From: Kaistella jeonii
GTDB taxonomy: Bacteria > Bacteroidota > Bacteroidia > Flavobacteriales > Weeksellaceae
DNA length: 64,000 nucleotides
Reading direction: 5' to 3'
Assembly: GCF_000812865.1 (NCBI RefSeq)
Contig: NZ_JSYL01000004.1
Coordinates: 202,795-266,794, forward strand
In this document: positions 28,090 through 38,000 of the stretch, one piece after another
Layout: every line of letters begins with the position of its first letter
How positions within the stretch are numbered: the stretch's first letter is position 1
Program-made: the position numbers and the translations under genes
Notes under the pieces: model-generated
Seen by the model: only the letters and a program-made list of their open reading frames with translations
Database searches by the model: none
What the model was told of the DNA's origin: nothing

Positions 28090-28696
28090 TTTCTACTCCA
28101 TTCATTTTAATAATTCTACCGGGATTCCCTACAACGACAGCGTTTGCAGGCACATCCTTCAACACCACAGATCCTGCACCGATGAGCGCATTTTCTCCAA
28201 TAGTAATTCCCTGTATGAGATTCGCTCCCAAACCGATATGTGCTCCTTTCTTAACCAAAATATTACCAGCTAAAGCTGCAGTGGGGGAAATGTGTACGAA
28301 ATCTTCAATAATACACTCATGTTCAATGATCGCGGAGGTGTTGATGATACAGTGTTTGCCAATTTTTACCTCTGCATTGATACAGACTTGAGGCATGATT
28401 ACCGTTCCTTCGCCCACTTCTGTAAAACGCGAAACATAAGCACTGTAATGCTGCATGGTTTCAAACTCACATAAATGTTTGATTTCATGGTATATTTTCT
28501 CTCTCAGCAGATTATCACCGATCGCGATGATGAGTCTTTGATCCTTCAATAATTCTGGAGTAGGCCGATAAACGTTCAGATTATGAGGAAAATGATCCGG
28601 TGGATTATCATCTACCAAATATTCCAGAAGATGATTATTAGAAAGAATGAGATCATAAATGACTTTCGCCTGACCTCGGGCGCCATATAAGATCAT
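28079..28696 (-). CDS. pglD: PglD-like UDP-4-amino-sugar N-acetyltransferase
   Basis: A 205-residue enzyme with a small N-terminal nucleotide-binding domain (MILYGARGQAKVIYDLI) and a hexapeptide-repeat beta-helix (GEGTVIMPQVCINAEVKIGK, then CIINTSAIIEHECIIED with the predicted catalytic His, and a terminal VVVGNPGRII). It acetylates the C4 amine to give UDP-N,N'-diacetylbacillosamine. It overlaps pglC by 4 bp and pglE by 11 bp. Confidence 0.88.
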   Translation of the reverse strand: MILYGARGQAKVIYDLILSNNHLLEYLVDDNPPDHFPHNLNVYRPTPELLKDQRLIIAIGDNLLREKIYHEIKHLCEFETMQHYSAYVSRFTEVGEGTVIMPQVCINAEVKIGKHCIINTSAIIEHECIIEDFVHISPTAALAGNILVKKGAHIGLGANLIQGITIGENALIGAGSVVLKDVPANAVVVGNPGRIIKMNGVENGQ

Positions 28697-29301
28697 GCTG
28701 CGTCTCCTTTAAATGCTTCCATCGTCATGTAATTGTTCGCATTCACGCCGTGTCGGTGAACCACTTTCTGTATCGTGATCAGTAATATTTTTGCATCAAG
28801 CCGCGGGGAGAAGGTCTGCACATATTCAACGTCAAATTTAAATTTCTCTTCCCAAGAGAGGGCATTTCTACCATTTACTTGCGCCCAACCGGTAATGCCG
28901 GGTTTTACGATATGTCTTTTACTTTGTTCTTCGTTATAAAACTGAAGATATTCAGGCAATAAAGGTCTTGGACCAACCAAACTCATTTCTCCTTTCAATA
29001 CGTTGATCAACTGCGGAATTTCATCTAATGAAGTTTTTCTTACGGCTTTTCCGACTAAAGTTAAGCGGTGGTAATCTGAAAGCAAGATCCCGTTTTTGCA
29101 CTTCTTATCATTCATCGTTTTGAATTTGATGATATGAAAGATCTTACCATTTTTTCCCGGTCTTTTCTGAATGAAAAAAGCGCTTCCTCTATTATTGATC
29201 ACGAGCATAACAGTGATCAGAAGAAACAGGGGACTGATCAGCAACAGGGAGAAACCTGCTAAAGAAAAATCCAGGGAAGGCTTTAAATATTTTGAGTACA
29301 T
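28693..29301 (-). CDS. pglC: PglC-like phosphoglycosyl transferase (initiating enzyme)
   Basis: A 202-residue bacterial sugar transferase of the small PglC/WcaJ-C type. One N-terminal hydrophobic re-entrant segment (LAGFSLLLISPLFLLITVML) precedes the catalytic part with FIQKRPGKNGKIFHIIKFKT, RKTSLDEIPQLINVLKGEMS (catalytic Asp-Glu) and LVGPRPLLPEYL. It transfers a sugar-1-phosphate from a UDP-sugar to undecaprenyl phosphate. With pglD/E/F alongside, diacetylbacillosamine is the likely first sugar of the repeat unit. It starts 46 bp after the small exported protein. Confidence 0.92.
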   Translation of the reverse strand: MYSKYLKPSLDFSLAGFSLLLISPLFLLITVMLVINNRGSAFFIQKRPGKNGKIFHIIKFKTMNDKKCKNGILLSDYHRLTLVGKAVRKTSLDEIPQLINVLKGEMSLVGPRPLLPEYLQFYNEEQSKRHIVKPGITGWAQVNGRNALSWEEKFKFDVEYVQTFSPRLDAKILLITIQKVVHRHGVNANNYMTMEAFKGDAA

Positions 29302-29347
29302 GATTTATTGCTATTTCTTTTAAAAAAGCGGCACATTCAAAAAGTTT

Positions 29348-29644
29348 TTATTTAGATGAATTCTTAGCCAGCATTTTCTTTTTTTGATGCGTATTATAGA
29401 CAATGATTCCAACTGCCGTAATAACGAGTAAAGGAATATAATTATCGATTGGGACCGAGCTACCAGGATTTCCACCACCGGGGTCAAAGGCAGTATCGTG
29501 ATTTGCCTGTGTTTCATTATCTTTGGTTGCGTTTGTTCTGTTAAACGCATTATCAGACTCCTTTTCTGCAAAAGGATTGGGTCCGTTCTGTGCATAACTG
29601 ACGAAACTGATTAAAATGAAGAAGAAATATAGTGTTTTTTTCAT
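29348..29644 (-). CDS. Small exported protein with C-terminal Pro-Ile-Asp membrane tail
   Basis: A 98-residue protein with a clear signal peptide (MKKTLYFFFILISFVSYAQ), a short polar middle rich in Asn/Asp, a Gly/Pro linker, then VPIDNYIPLLVITAVGIIVY and a basic tail NTHQKKK. The Pro-Ile-Asp motif, one membrane span and basic residues resemble the tripartite PID-CTERM-type sorting tails of Bacteroidota, which are thought to be processed by an exosortase. That match is from memory and should be treated as a suggestion. No terminator separates it from pglC, so it may be the first gene of the polysaccharide operon. Function unknown. Confidence 0.65.
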   Translation of the reverse strand: MKKTLYFFFILISFVSYAQNGPNPFAEKESDNAFNRTNATKDNETQANHDTAFDPGGGNPGSSVPIDNYIPLLVITAVGIIVYNTHQKKKMLAKNSSK

Positions 29645-29657
29645 TACCTTATTTGCG

Positions 29658-29665
29658 CAAATATA
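29658..29665 (-). promoter_or_regulatory. -7 box in front of the polysaccharide operon
   Basis: TATATTTG on the minus strand matches TAnnTTTG exactly, about 14 bp before the start codon of the 98-residue protein. No clear -33 TTTG is visible. It is the best candidate for the main promoter of the locus. Confidence 0.5.
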
Positions 29666-29821
29666 TTAATTCGAGATGAGACCCCTCTATTTTTTAAACT
29701 TTATTTATTATTTTCTCTGGGTTCAACTCTTCGACTTGATGAATGTTCAAAATACATCATCCATTATTAAAATTACAAATCAAAGACCGGTGCAAAGGTA
29801 CAAAATTTCTGCACCATCAAC

Positions 29822-29848
29822 AAAAGCCAAAACCTCTATTTGGCTGTT
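29822..29848 (-). terminator. Weak intrinsic terminator after the 1620-aa T9SS gene
   Basis: On the minus strand a 7-bp stem AGCCAAA/TTTGGCT (29845-29839 and 29831-29825) with a 7-base loop is followed by a short T-rich stretch. It lies 22 bp past the stop codon at 29870. Weaker than the other terminators in this region. The rest of 29645-29869 is AT-rich with nothing else recognised. Confidence 0.5.
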
Positions 29849-29869
29849 TGGTGGTTTATCATCTGTTTT

Positions 29870-32800
29870 TTATCTGATGATTTTCTTAGACGTGATCTGT
29901 CCGTTCTGATTGATTTTCAACACATAAACACCAGTTACAATTTTTTCTGATGGAACGATTGCTTTAATGCTGTTCGGATTCAAAGCAAGGATCAATCTTC
30001 CCGCAGTGTCGAATACTTCTAAGCTGGTAATTTTTTTGCTTTGTGCTTTCACTACAAAATCATTTCCGTCTCTGTAAACGATGAGTTTTTCTTTTACTGC
30101 AGCATCCGTGGCAAGAACTGTTTCTGGCACATAAACGATGTCGAATCTTCCAGTACTTTCCCCTGCATTGGCAGAGAAAGTATAGTCGCCGGCATTTAGG
30201 TTTGTTATGATACCGGTTTGCTTGTCTTTTAAGTAAATATTTTGATCTTCAGCGAAGATGCCTTCTTTATCCCCCAATGTGATGGTGTAATTTCCGGCCG
30301 CGAAATGTTGACTTCCTAAAGGAATGATATCCGTATTCAAAAAATTGCTGCGACCATTGATGGATACTTTTTCGTTTTCTACCATGCTGTAAATTGCATC
30401 TGAACCTCCCATGGTGCGACTGTCATCTTGAGTAAAGGCATTATTACCTTCGGGGAAATAAACGACCGCGATATTGGAGGCAATATTCGCAGGGGAAATC
30501 ATGTTCAACCAGTAACGATCCATTGAAGCTTCAGTATTGCCGGTAGTTTTTCCGAAGAAACTTGGTCCAGACTCCTTCGTTCTTATGGTATTGTTGAAGG
30601 TTATGGATGTGTTGTTAACCTTTGTTTTAACCATGAAACCTTGTCCCGTTTTTACAAACTGGGTTGGGATTTTCGTTTTTATGGTTGCATCTCCATTCCC
30701 AGCCGTTCCTGTCCCACTCGTCATATTGAGTTGCCCATAGGATTGTCCGCCATATAAATCGCCTTGCTGGGTCGTTTTATTATTGGCTCTGTTATCCCAA
30801 AAGTAAGCGGTAGAATAAACGTTCCCAGTTTCGCCTCCGTTCAAAGTGTAGAAGGTGACTAGATCAATATTTGAGGGGTATGGATTTCCAATAAGATTAT
30901 ACCCTCTATTGGTATCTCCATTATTAGAGTTTACGATCGTATAAGAGAATGTACCGTTGGTAGGTTTTCCAGTGAAAGTTGCACCCAAAGTAGTTGGAGC
31001 AAATGCTTTTACCGGTTCTTTTACTGCCAAACCGCGTCCTTTAATATAAGCACCAGATGAAGGATAGAATTTATTGGTAGCTTCATTATGATACAAAACA
31101 GAAGGAGCCGTAGCGCCTGCATTATTGTAAATACCTGATAAACTTTGACCTTCCAAAGGTGAGATTAGATAATTATACTGTTCTCTTCCGGCAGATAAAT
31201 TAAGCGTTCGCTTGGCGGTGATGGTTCCGGTGTTAATATTGATTCCTTCATTTACCTGGATTAGATTACCGTCAGATTCTACCACAACATCAGTAGCTGT
31301 AACATTGCTAATAATTTCATTGGTTACCTTAAGAGAACCAAAGATATTAAGCTTACCTCCAGTTTCAATGGTAATATTTTTCGCTAGACCATTAATGCCT
31401 GTTTGAATAATAAGCGGTGTTTTTACAATAACGCATTTAGTATCTGAAGGCGGAAGACCGGTACCTCCTGGTTTCCAATTATTGGTGCTCCAATTATTAG
31501 TAGCTATTGGGTTGTCCCATGTTTTCGTATCATTTTGAACGACAATAGTTTTCGTTGCTGGACACCCATTTGTAAAATTAGCGGTAGCGGTTATACTCCA
31601 GTTTGCATCATTTTCGATTTGAGTTGCACTGGGTTTAATACAAATTGAGTTAGTAGGAGTAGAACCTATTAACGTTGTACAAGTCGATTCATATAAAATA
31701 GAAGCCGCCCCAGACCATACAAATCCGGTTGTAATTGGTTTGTTACCATAAACTTTAACATTGTCAACGGTCGCAATACTTTCTTTCCAACTATTTCCAA
31801 TTAAATTGTCAGCATAAGCAAATAACAAAAACCGAACTTTAAACTGCGTAGAAACATACGGACCAGGAATTGGAATAGAAAATTTATTCCAAGTATTGGG
31901 ATTTCCCTGGATTGATGTAATTGTGGATAAAGTAATCCAGTTTCCACCCCCATCTAACGAATATTCTACTTTCAAATAACCTTCCGTTGCTAAATTGGTG
32001 ATTGAAAAATAATACAAATCAAAATCGAGTCTAAGATCTTGAAAATTAGTTAAATTGCCATTAGAAGTGAGTTTTAACTCATTTAAAATAGAAGTACCTC
32101 TATCAATATCGGTAATAATGGCTGCATAATTCCCACCAAAATACCCAGACGATAGTGCAGGAGCAAGTCCTGCATAAGGGGGCACTGAAGGGATATAAGG
32201 ACTCGGTCTGTTTTGCCAAGTTCCACTTACATCAGTATAAGCTCCTAAAGTTGATGAAGAGAATACACCAAGACCCGAGTTAAATTTTTCGTCCACAATA
32301 ATATCTACATATTGATCACCCGAACTTGTTAATTGAACCCCAGAGAACCCAGTGCCGCAAATTGGAGCGGGTGTTGTAATATTTACTACTGGTTCCGGAT
32401 CAATTCTCGCAGTAACTGGAATACGATATGCAGACTCACAACTGCCGTTGATAGCAGTTACGTAATAAACCGTAGTCGCATTAAGAGATGCGGTAGTATA
32501 ATTGCTACCTGTAAAAATTGCAGACCCACCAGTAAGTGTAGTATACCATTTATAATTTGTGCCTGTTCCGCTTGCAGAAAGATTTACCGTTCCGGTGCCA
32601 CAACGGTGACCATCGGCAGCAACGATATTAATAGCATCTACTGAGGCTGGACAATTATACACTACTTCAAAACTGTAATCTTCAACTTCTCCATTGATAA
32701 ATGAGGAACAAGAATCAAAAGTATCAGTGCCATCATTATTAACAATGATGCGGAAGCGATATTTGCCTGCAGCCTGACCCGGAGGAATTACAAAACCAAA

Positions 32801-34732
32801 AGTTAATGCATTCGTGACAAATGTGGTCAAACTATAAACTTGTTCTCCACTATCTGCAAAGTCACCGTCACCATTCCAATCTACGTAGGCTTTCCAATTA
32901 CCATTACCATAACTAGAACCAGATATTATCGTACCAAATGAGATTGCCTCTATATTCATTACTTTCCCATCTGGTTGTTGAGCAATAGGAGTAAGTGCAG
33001 TATAATTAGCATACCCACTTGCTCCTGTCACGTTTGCAGACAAAGGTGGATCATTTAAAGTTCCTACAAATTTAAAACTTTTGATGTAAGTTTTAGTAGG
33101 AGATGAGGTTGTCGGTGTACAGTAAGTCGGAGTTGTGGTTGTAAACGGAACTCCTACAGAAAAACTAAAAAATCCACTGCCACTGCAGGTAATTTTTCTG
33201 CGGTAATATTTTGTAGTTCCTGGCAGGGGAACGGCATTTAAATTAGCCGAGGCACCTGTTTGACCAGAAATATCGGTGTAATTACCAGCAAGTGCATTTG
33301 CAATTTGCCATTGGTAAGATAAACCAGTCCCTCCAGAACTTCCTGTAATTGTTGCTACAAATGCACTGGAAGGTATGCCTGTAGAAGGAGTAAGAACGGT
33401 TGTTCCCGCGGTTGGTGTTCCGGTGCAGAGAGATGCAGCTAAAACTGTTACCGTATAATCTTCTGCTTCACCATAAGCAATATTACCACATGAAGTAGCA
33501 TTTGCTAAGTCCGAATCATTTCTAATTCTCATTCTGTGGTTTCCTACTGCTGCGCCGATTGGGACGGTAAAAGATCCCGCTCCTCCTGTTATAGGAACAC
33601 CACCACTATTAAGCAAATATTCTCCTGGATCTAAAAAATCGCCATTATCATTCCAATCTACCCAAAGTCCAAACCCGAAAGTATCGGTAGTTCCAGAAAA
33701 ATCAGTTGATATATTTATGACACCACCTTGTACTTGCGAAACAAATTTTGTAGTATAATCGCTATATCCTGTAGTGGTAATTCCCCCTGAAGTACCAATA
33801 TTCGTAATATTTGCTACTCCTCCCGTAGTACTGAAATCTACGATATAACGGGTATTATTAGTTGATGTTGCGGTGCAATATGCTATATTTACAAGCAAAG
33901 GCGTTGAAGTCCCTGAACTTCCACCACAAGTAACAACACACTGATAATAAGTTGCAGCAGTTGGACTTGCAACATAAGTACTCGAGTTAGCTCCTGAAAT
34001 ATTATTATAAGGACCACCAAATGCTGTTGATGATTTCCACTGATAGGTAACACCAGAGCCTGCTGTTAAATTTTGTAAAGACAATGTTGTTGAACTTCCG
34101 CCAGGAACTGGATTTACAGAAGCAACTGTACTTCCTGGTGCAGGCGTTCCTGAACAAGCTGTTGCAGTTGTTGTACCAGTAACTTTTACATTTTTAATAC
34201 GTGTACTACCCCCTGTATCAGAGTAATAAAAATATATTCTAAATTTAATAGTTCCAGTAGCTGCAACTGGAATAGTTAATCCGGTTGTATTAATAGGAAC
34301 TGGAGTTGTAGAAGTAAATAAAGAAGTTGTTCCAATTTGAGTATAGGTTCCAAAATTATCTGTTGAATAATAAACATCTCCTTTAATTGAAATTGAACCA
34401 TTATATGATCCATCATAGGTAAATCCAGTAACGCTTAAACTATTTCCACTAGTTGGCGAAACTGTAAATTCATAATACGTTCCGGTATTCAAGGTATTAT
34501 CCACATCCCAACCATTCTTACCCCACCCTCTAGTATTAAATGGTGTTGGTGAAGTAGTAACTCCAGTTGTTGTTGATGCAGTTGCAGTAACATTTCCTGT
34601 AACTGCCGAAGTTGTAGTATTTGCAGCGTTAAGTAACCAAGTTGCGGTAGCTGCTTGCCCAAAAGCATTTGTAGCTAAAAAACCAAAAAATACTGCAAGC
34701 AATATTTTCAAAGACTGTAAAGATGTTTTCAT
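29870..34732 (-). CDS. Large secreted T9SS protein with two GEVED domains
   Basis: A 1620-residue protein with a signal peptide ending near AFGQ (about residue 26). Two GEVED-type domains are visible: FGLWVDWNDNGDFLDPGEYL to YGEAEDYTVTV, and WKAYVDWNGDGDFADSGEQV to NGEVEDYSFEV. Ig-like segments lie between and after them. From about residue 1150 comes the module shared with four neighbours (ESDGNLIQVNEG, REQYNYLISPLEGQSLSGIY, GGSDAIYSMVENEKVSINGR). The end, VFDTAGRLI to GVYVLKINQNG and KKIIR, is a T9SS type A sorting tail. It is therefore exported and anchored or released at the cell surface. The GEVED and Ig parts suggest adhesion or binding; no enzyme motif was found. Confidence 0.88.
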   Translation of the reverse strand: MKTSLQSLKILLAVFFGFLATNAFGQAATATWLLNAANTTTSAVTGNVTATASTTTGVTTSPTPFNTRGWGKNGWDVDNTLNTGTYYEFTVSPTSGNSLSVTGFTYDGSYNGSISIKGDVYYSTDNFGTYTQIGTTSLFTSTTPVPINTTGLTIPVAATGTIKFRIYFYYSDTGGSTRIKNVKVTGTTTATACSGTPAPGSTVASVNPVPGGSSTTLSLQNLTAGSGVTYQWKSSTAFGGPYNNISGANSSTYVASPTAATYYQCVVTCGGSSGTSTPLLVNIAYCTATSTNNTRYIVDFSTTGGVANITNIGTSGGITTTGYSDYTTKFVSQVQGGVINISTDFSGTTDTFGFGLWVDWNDNGDFLDPGEYLLNSGGVPITGGAGSFTVPIGAAVGNHRMRIRNDSDLANATSCGNIAYGEAEDYTVTVLAASLCTGTPTAGTTVLTPSTGIPSSAFVATITGSSGGTGLSYQWQIANALAGNYTDISGQTGASANLNAVPLPGTTKYYRRKITCSGSGFFSFSVGVPFTTTTPTYCTPTTSSPTKTYIKSFKFVGTLNDPPLSANVTGASGYANYTALTPIAQQPDGKVMNIEAISFGTIISGSSYGNGNWKAYVDWNGDGDFADSGEQVYSLTTFVTNALTFGFVIPPGQAAGKYRFRIIVNNDGTDTFDSCSSFINGEVEDYSFEVVYNCPASVDAINIVAADGHRCGTGTVNLSASGTGTNYKWYTTLTGGSAIFTGSNYTTASLNATTVYYVTAINGSCESAYRIPVTARIDPEPVVNITTPAPICGTGFSGVQLTSSGDQYVDIIVDEKFNSGLGVFSSSTLGAYTDVSGTWQNRPSPYIPSVPPYAGLAPALSSGYFGGNYAAIITDIDRGTSILNELKLTSNGNLTNFQDLRLDFDLYYFSITNLATEGYLKVEYSLDGGGNWITLSTITSIQGNPNTWNKFSIPIPGPYVSTQFKVRFLLFAYADNLIGNSWKESIATVDNVKVYGNKPITTGFVWSGAASILYESTCTTLIGSTPTNSICIKPSATQIENDANWSITATANFTNGCPATKTIVVQNDTKTWDNPIATNNWSTNNWKPGGTGLPPSDTKCVIVKTPLIIQTGINGLAKNITIETGGKLNIFGSLKVTNEIISNVTATDVVVESDGNLIQVNEGININTGTITAKRTLNLSAGREQYNYLISPLEGQSLSGIYNNAGATAPSVLYHNEATNKFYPSSGAYIKGRGLAVKEPVKAFAPTTLGATFTGKPTNGTFSYTIVNSNNGDTNRGYNLIGNPYPSNIDLVTFYTLNGGETGNVYSTAYFWDNRANNKTTQQGDLYGGQSYGQLNMTSGTGTAGNGDATIKTKIPTQFVKTGQGFMVKTKVNNTSITFNNTIRTKESGPSFFGKTTGNTEASMDRYWLNMISPANIASNIAVVYFPEGNNAFTQDDSRTMGGSDAIYSMVENEKVSINGRSNFLNTDIIPLGSQHFAAGNYTITLGDKEGIFAEDQNIYLKDKQTGIITNLNAGDYTFSANAGESTGRFDIVYVPETVLATDAAVKEKLIVYRDGNDFVVKAQSKKITSLEVFDTAGRLILALNPNSIKAIVPSEKIVTGVYVLKINQNGQITSKKIIR

Positions 34733-34758
34733 ACTAAATGTGATTTAACAATAATTAA

Positions 34759-34766
34759 CAAAAATA
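34759..34766 (-). promoter_or_regulatory. Possible -7 box for the 1620-aa gene
   Basis: TATTTTTG on the minus strand fits TAnnTTTG and lies 26 bp before the start codon. No -33 box at the proper spacing was found. The remaining gap (34733-35039) holds only this and the terminator of the neighbouring gene. Confidence 0.35.
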
Positions 34767-34987
34767 GATTTTTTTCAGCAATAATGTTAAAATATTTCAT
34801 TCTTTTTTGTTATCCCGCTTTATTACAGTAACTTATATACATCATAATTAGTTACTTTTACGTTATTACCAAAAATATGACTTCTTATTTTTAACAAAGT
34901 TGTCTTGTGAACCTATCAATATTGATAGATTTTATATTTTATTCCCTCTTATTGGTATTTTACAACTCTCTAAAACAACTCAATACA

Positions 34988-35016
34988 TAAAAAAAGCGCC
35001 CTACAATAAGGCGCTT
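34988..35016 (-). terminator. Intrinsic terminator of the 1089-aa T9SS gene
   Basis: Minus-strand stem AAGCGCC/GGCGCTT (35016-35010 and 35000-34994) with a 9-base loop, followed directly by a run of T (plus-strand A, 34988-34995). It is about 24 bp past the stop codon at 35040. Confidence 0.85.
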
Positions 35017-35039
35017 CTCTTTTTAGATTTATAAATTGT

Positions 35040-38000
35040 CTATTTTCGAATTTTGCGGGTCATTATTTCTCCCGATTTCAAGGTTACTTTTACAACAAAC
35101 ATTCCTTCTAATAATCGATCGGCAGGGAATCGCAACTCTTTTTGAGAACCTTTTCTCTGAAGAATTAATCTGCCACCGGCGTCAAAAAGTTGCAGATCTG
35201 TGATATTCTGTCCAGAACTTTGTGCTACAAATTCATTTCCATTTCTGTAAACAACGAAGGTTTCTTTAACTTTAGAATCAGTTGCCAAAACAGTTTCCGG
35301 TTGATAACTGATTTCAAATCTGCCGGTACTTTCCCCCGCAATCGCAGAGAAGGTATAAGTGCCCTGACTTAAATTGGTAATAATGCCGGTTTGTTTATCT
35401 TTTAAGTAGATATTTTGTCCGTTAGCAAAGATGCCTTCCGCAGTGTCGATCGCAATAACATAATTACCATTTACAAAATGTTTACTTCCTAAAGGAATAA
35501 TATCCGTATTCACTAAACTGCTTCTTCCATTGATGGATACTTTTTCATCTTCCGCCATACTGTAAATGATATCTGAGCCACCCATTGAGCGGGAGTCTTC
35601 CACGCCGAAAAGATTGTTTCCCCCTGGATAATGCACAATCGCAATGGTTGAAGTTATACCAGATGGAGCAGTCATTCTCAGCCAGTATCGATCGTCTTGT
35701 ACCGTGGAGGCGCTCTTGCCAAGAAAATCAGTAGGGGAAGTATCATTTGTTCTAATACTGTTATTAAATTTAAAATTATAATTGGCAATCAAAGATTTTG
35801 TCATAAAACCCTGCCCTACTTTTACGATCTTAGTAGGCATTTTGGTTCCAGAGGCTGCAATAGTTCCTGTTCCGTTGCTGCCGGTAAGTACATTAAACAA
35901 GGCATAAGATTGACCGTTGTATCCACTTCCCTGTTGTTCGAATTGCGTATTTCCGTTATTATCCCAAAAATAAAAGGTTGCACCGATATTTGGAGAAAAT
36001 ACCTTCGTCGAATCCGTTTTTCCACCATTGATATCGTAGAGTTTTCTTAAATCAATGTTGGAAGCATACGGATTACTCACTAAGTTATATCCGAATGTTG
36101 CAACTGCGGTATTGCTGTTGATAACCCCTAAAAGAATTTCTCCATTTTGAGGAATGCCTTTATATTGAGCAGTTGTTGCAAGTGCGGTAAAAGGTATTGT
36201 TATAGAAACCACGGGTTCCTTTACTGCAGATCCTCTGCCCGGAATATTAGCTCCGGAGGAATTTAAGAAAGTATTTGTTGCCTGATTATGATAAAGCACC
36301 GTTGTTGTAGAACCCGGGAAAATTGTTTTATAACTTTCGCCCGTTTGAAATGCTACCGGGGTGCCCAAGTAATTGTATTGGTTGCGTAAAGTGCTAATTT
36401 TGATATCTCTTTTTGAAATAATATCTCCTGAATTTATCGCAGTATTATCATTTTGTATCAAGTTACCATCACTTTCGATAATAAAGGAACCATTATTGTT
36501 GAGTTTATTTTCTAATCGCACTACATTACCTGGATTAATTACCACTGACTTGGTTGGAAGAACTTCACATTCGCAAGCGGTCAAATCACCTGTAAAATCT
36601 GCATTAATGATAGCTTTTTCTTCAATTATAGGTGCAGGAGTATCATTATTCGCTGAATTCTTCCAACCAGTCAATCCTGTTCCAGTATAAGTTTTAAAAA
36701 TTGCGTTGGCGGTAGAAACGATTACATCATCGATAAGCCAAACTTTTGCAGTAGTATTACTTGCTGCAGTAATCCTAAAAGCGAGGTTAGTAAAATTACT
36801 ACTACTGAGAAGTTTAAGTTTTACAGCCGAATTTTTTACTGGTCCTCCAATAGGTAAATTATTGCCATCGTAAGTTCCTTCTAAATATGACCCTGAGTTA
36901 AATGAGAAACGTGAGTTTTTGGCTGTACCATTATTATTTCCTCTAATTTCAACTTCGGTTGACCAAGAATTAGTAATTGGATCAAGAACCTCCAGTTTAA
37001 CTACATCATTATTATTAAAAGTGGTACCGCTACTTGAAGAAAATGCAGCCAAATTAAAGCTTATAGATACCCCTTTTTCATTGGTTACATCAACCGGTCC
37101 AAAATTAACAGTAGAAGTTTCTCCTCTAATGTACCAGGAGGAATTGCTACTTGTAAATAAATTATAATTGGCATTATCGCCACCAGGTCCATAGAGTCTT
37201 GTACCACCTCCGCCTAAATTGTTTGAGTTGGAAGCAGTACTATTTCTACTATAGCCTGAAACTTTATTGAACGTGCTTGTCCCATCTGCAATTGAAGATA
37301 AACTCTGTATTCCCGATTCCATTGTATTATTCTTGAAAGGAAGATCTTCTGATCTGCAACTTGCGCCTCTTCCCTCTAAATAATAACTATACGGGGAAGG
37401 ATCGGCATTTGAGAAAATGTTGAGTAAAGCCGAACTTTTACCATCAGAAGATGGATTAAAGCGCACCGTAAAATCTTTAGTACCTCCTAGACTATTCACA
37501 GTGGTTGGTAAGGCTCCAAAGATTGAAAAATCTGCAGCATTTAGCCCCGTAAAATTAATAGCGGAAATGTTTAGAACCGCAGCTCCATTGTTTTGTATTC
37601 TGAAAACACGATCGGAATATCCTGTGGGAGTTATAGAGGAAGTGATCACCATACCGAAATCAGTGCCATAGATGGTGGCTGCTGGAGAATTTACGGGAAT
37701 CTGAGTTAAAACATTGGTGGTATTATAACCAAAGACATTAATTTTTGGACTCCGACTTGTAATCACCAATTTATCAAGTCTGATATTAGAATTGATATTA
37801 TCACATTTAATTTTGATTTTTACAGTAGAATTATTGTCTGCGGCACTATCTAAAGTGAAATTCTCTGTTCTTGCATCTGAGAAGAAGACAATAAAATTAA
37901 AAAGATCCATCGTTAGCAATGATGTTCCATAACCAGAACCTGTGTTTGCGTATAAATCCCAATCTCCTTGATTTAAAAAGCCATAATTAACCTCTCCATA

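Noticed and set aside
35697..36050. Plus-strand frames opposite the T9SS genes (for example 117 residues here)
   Set aside because: Antisense shadows of long low-complexity genes. They recur at the same place opposite the shared module and show no signal or domain.
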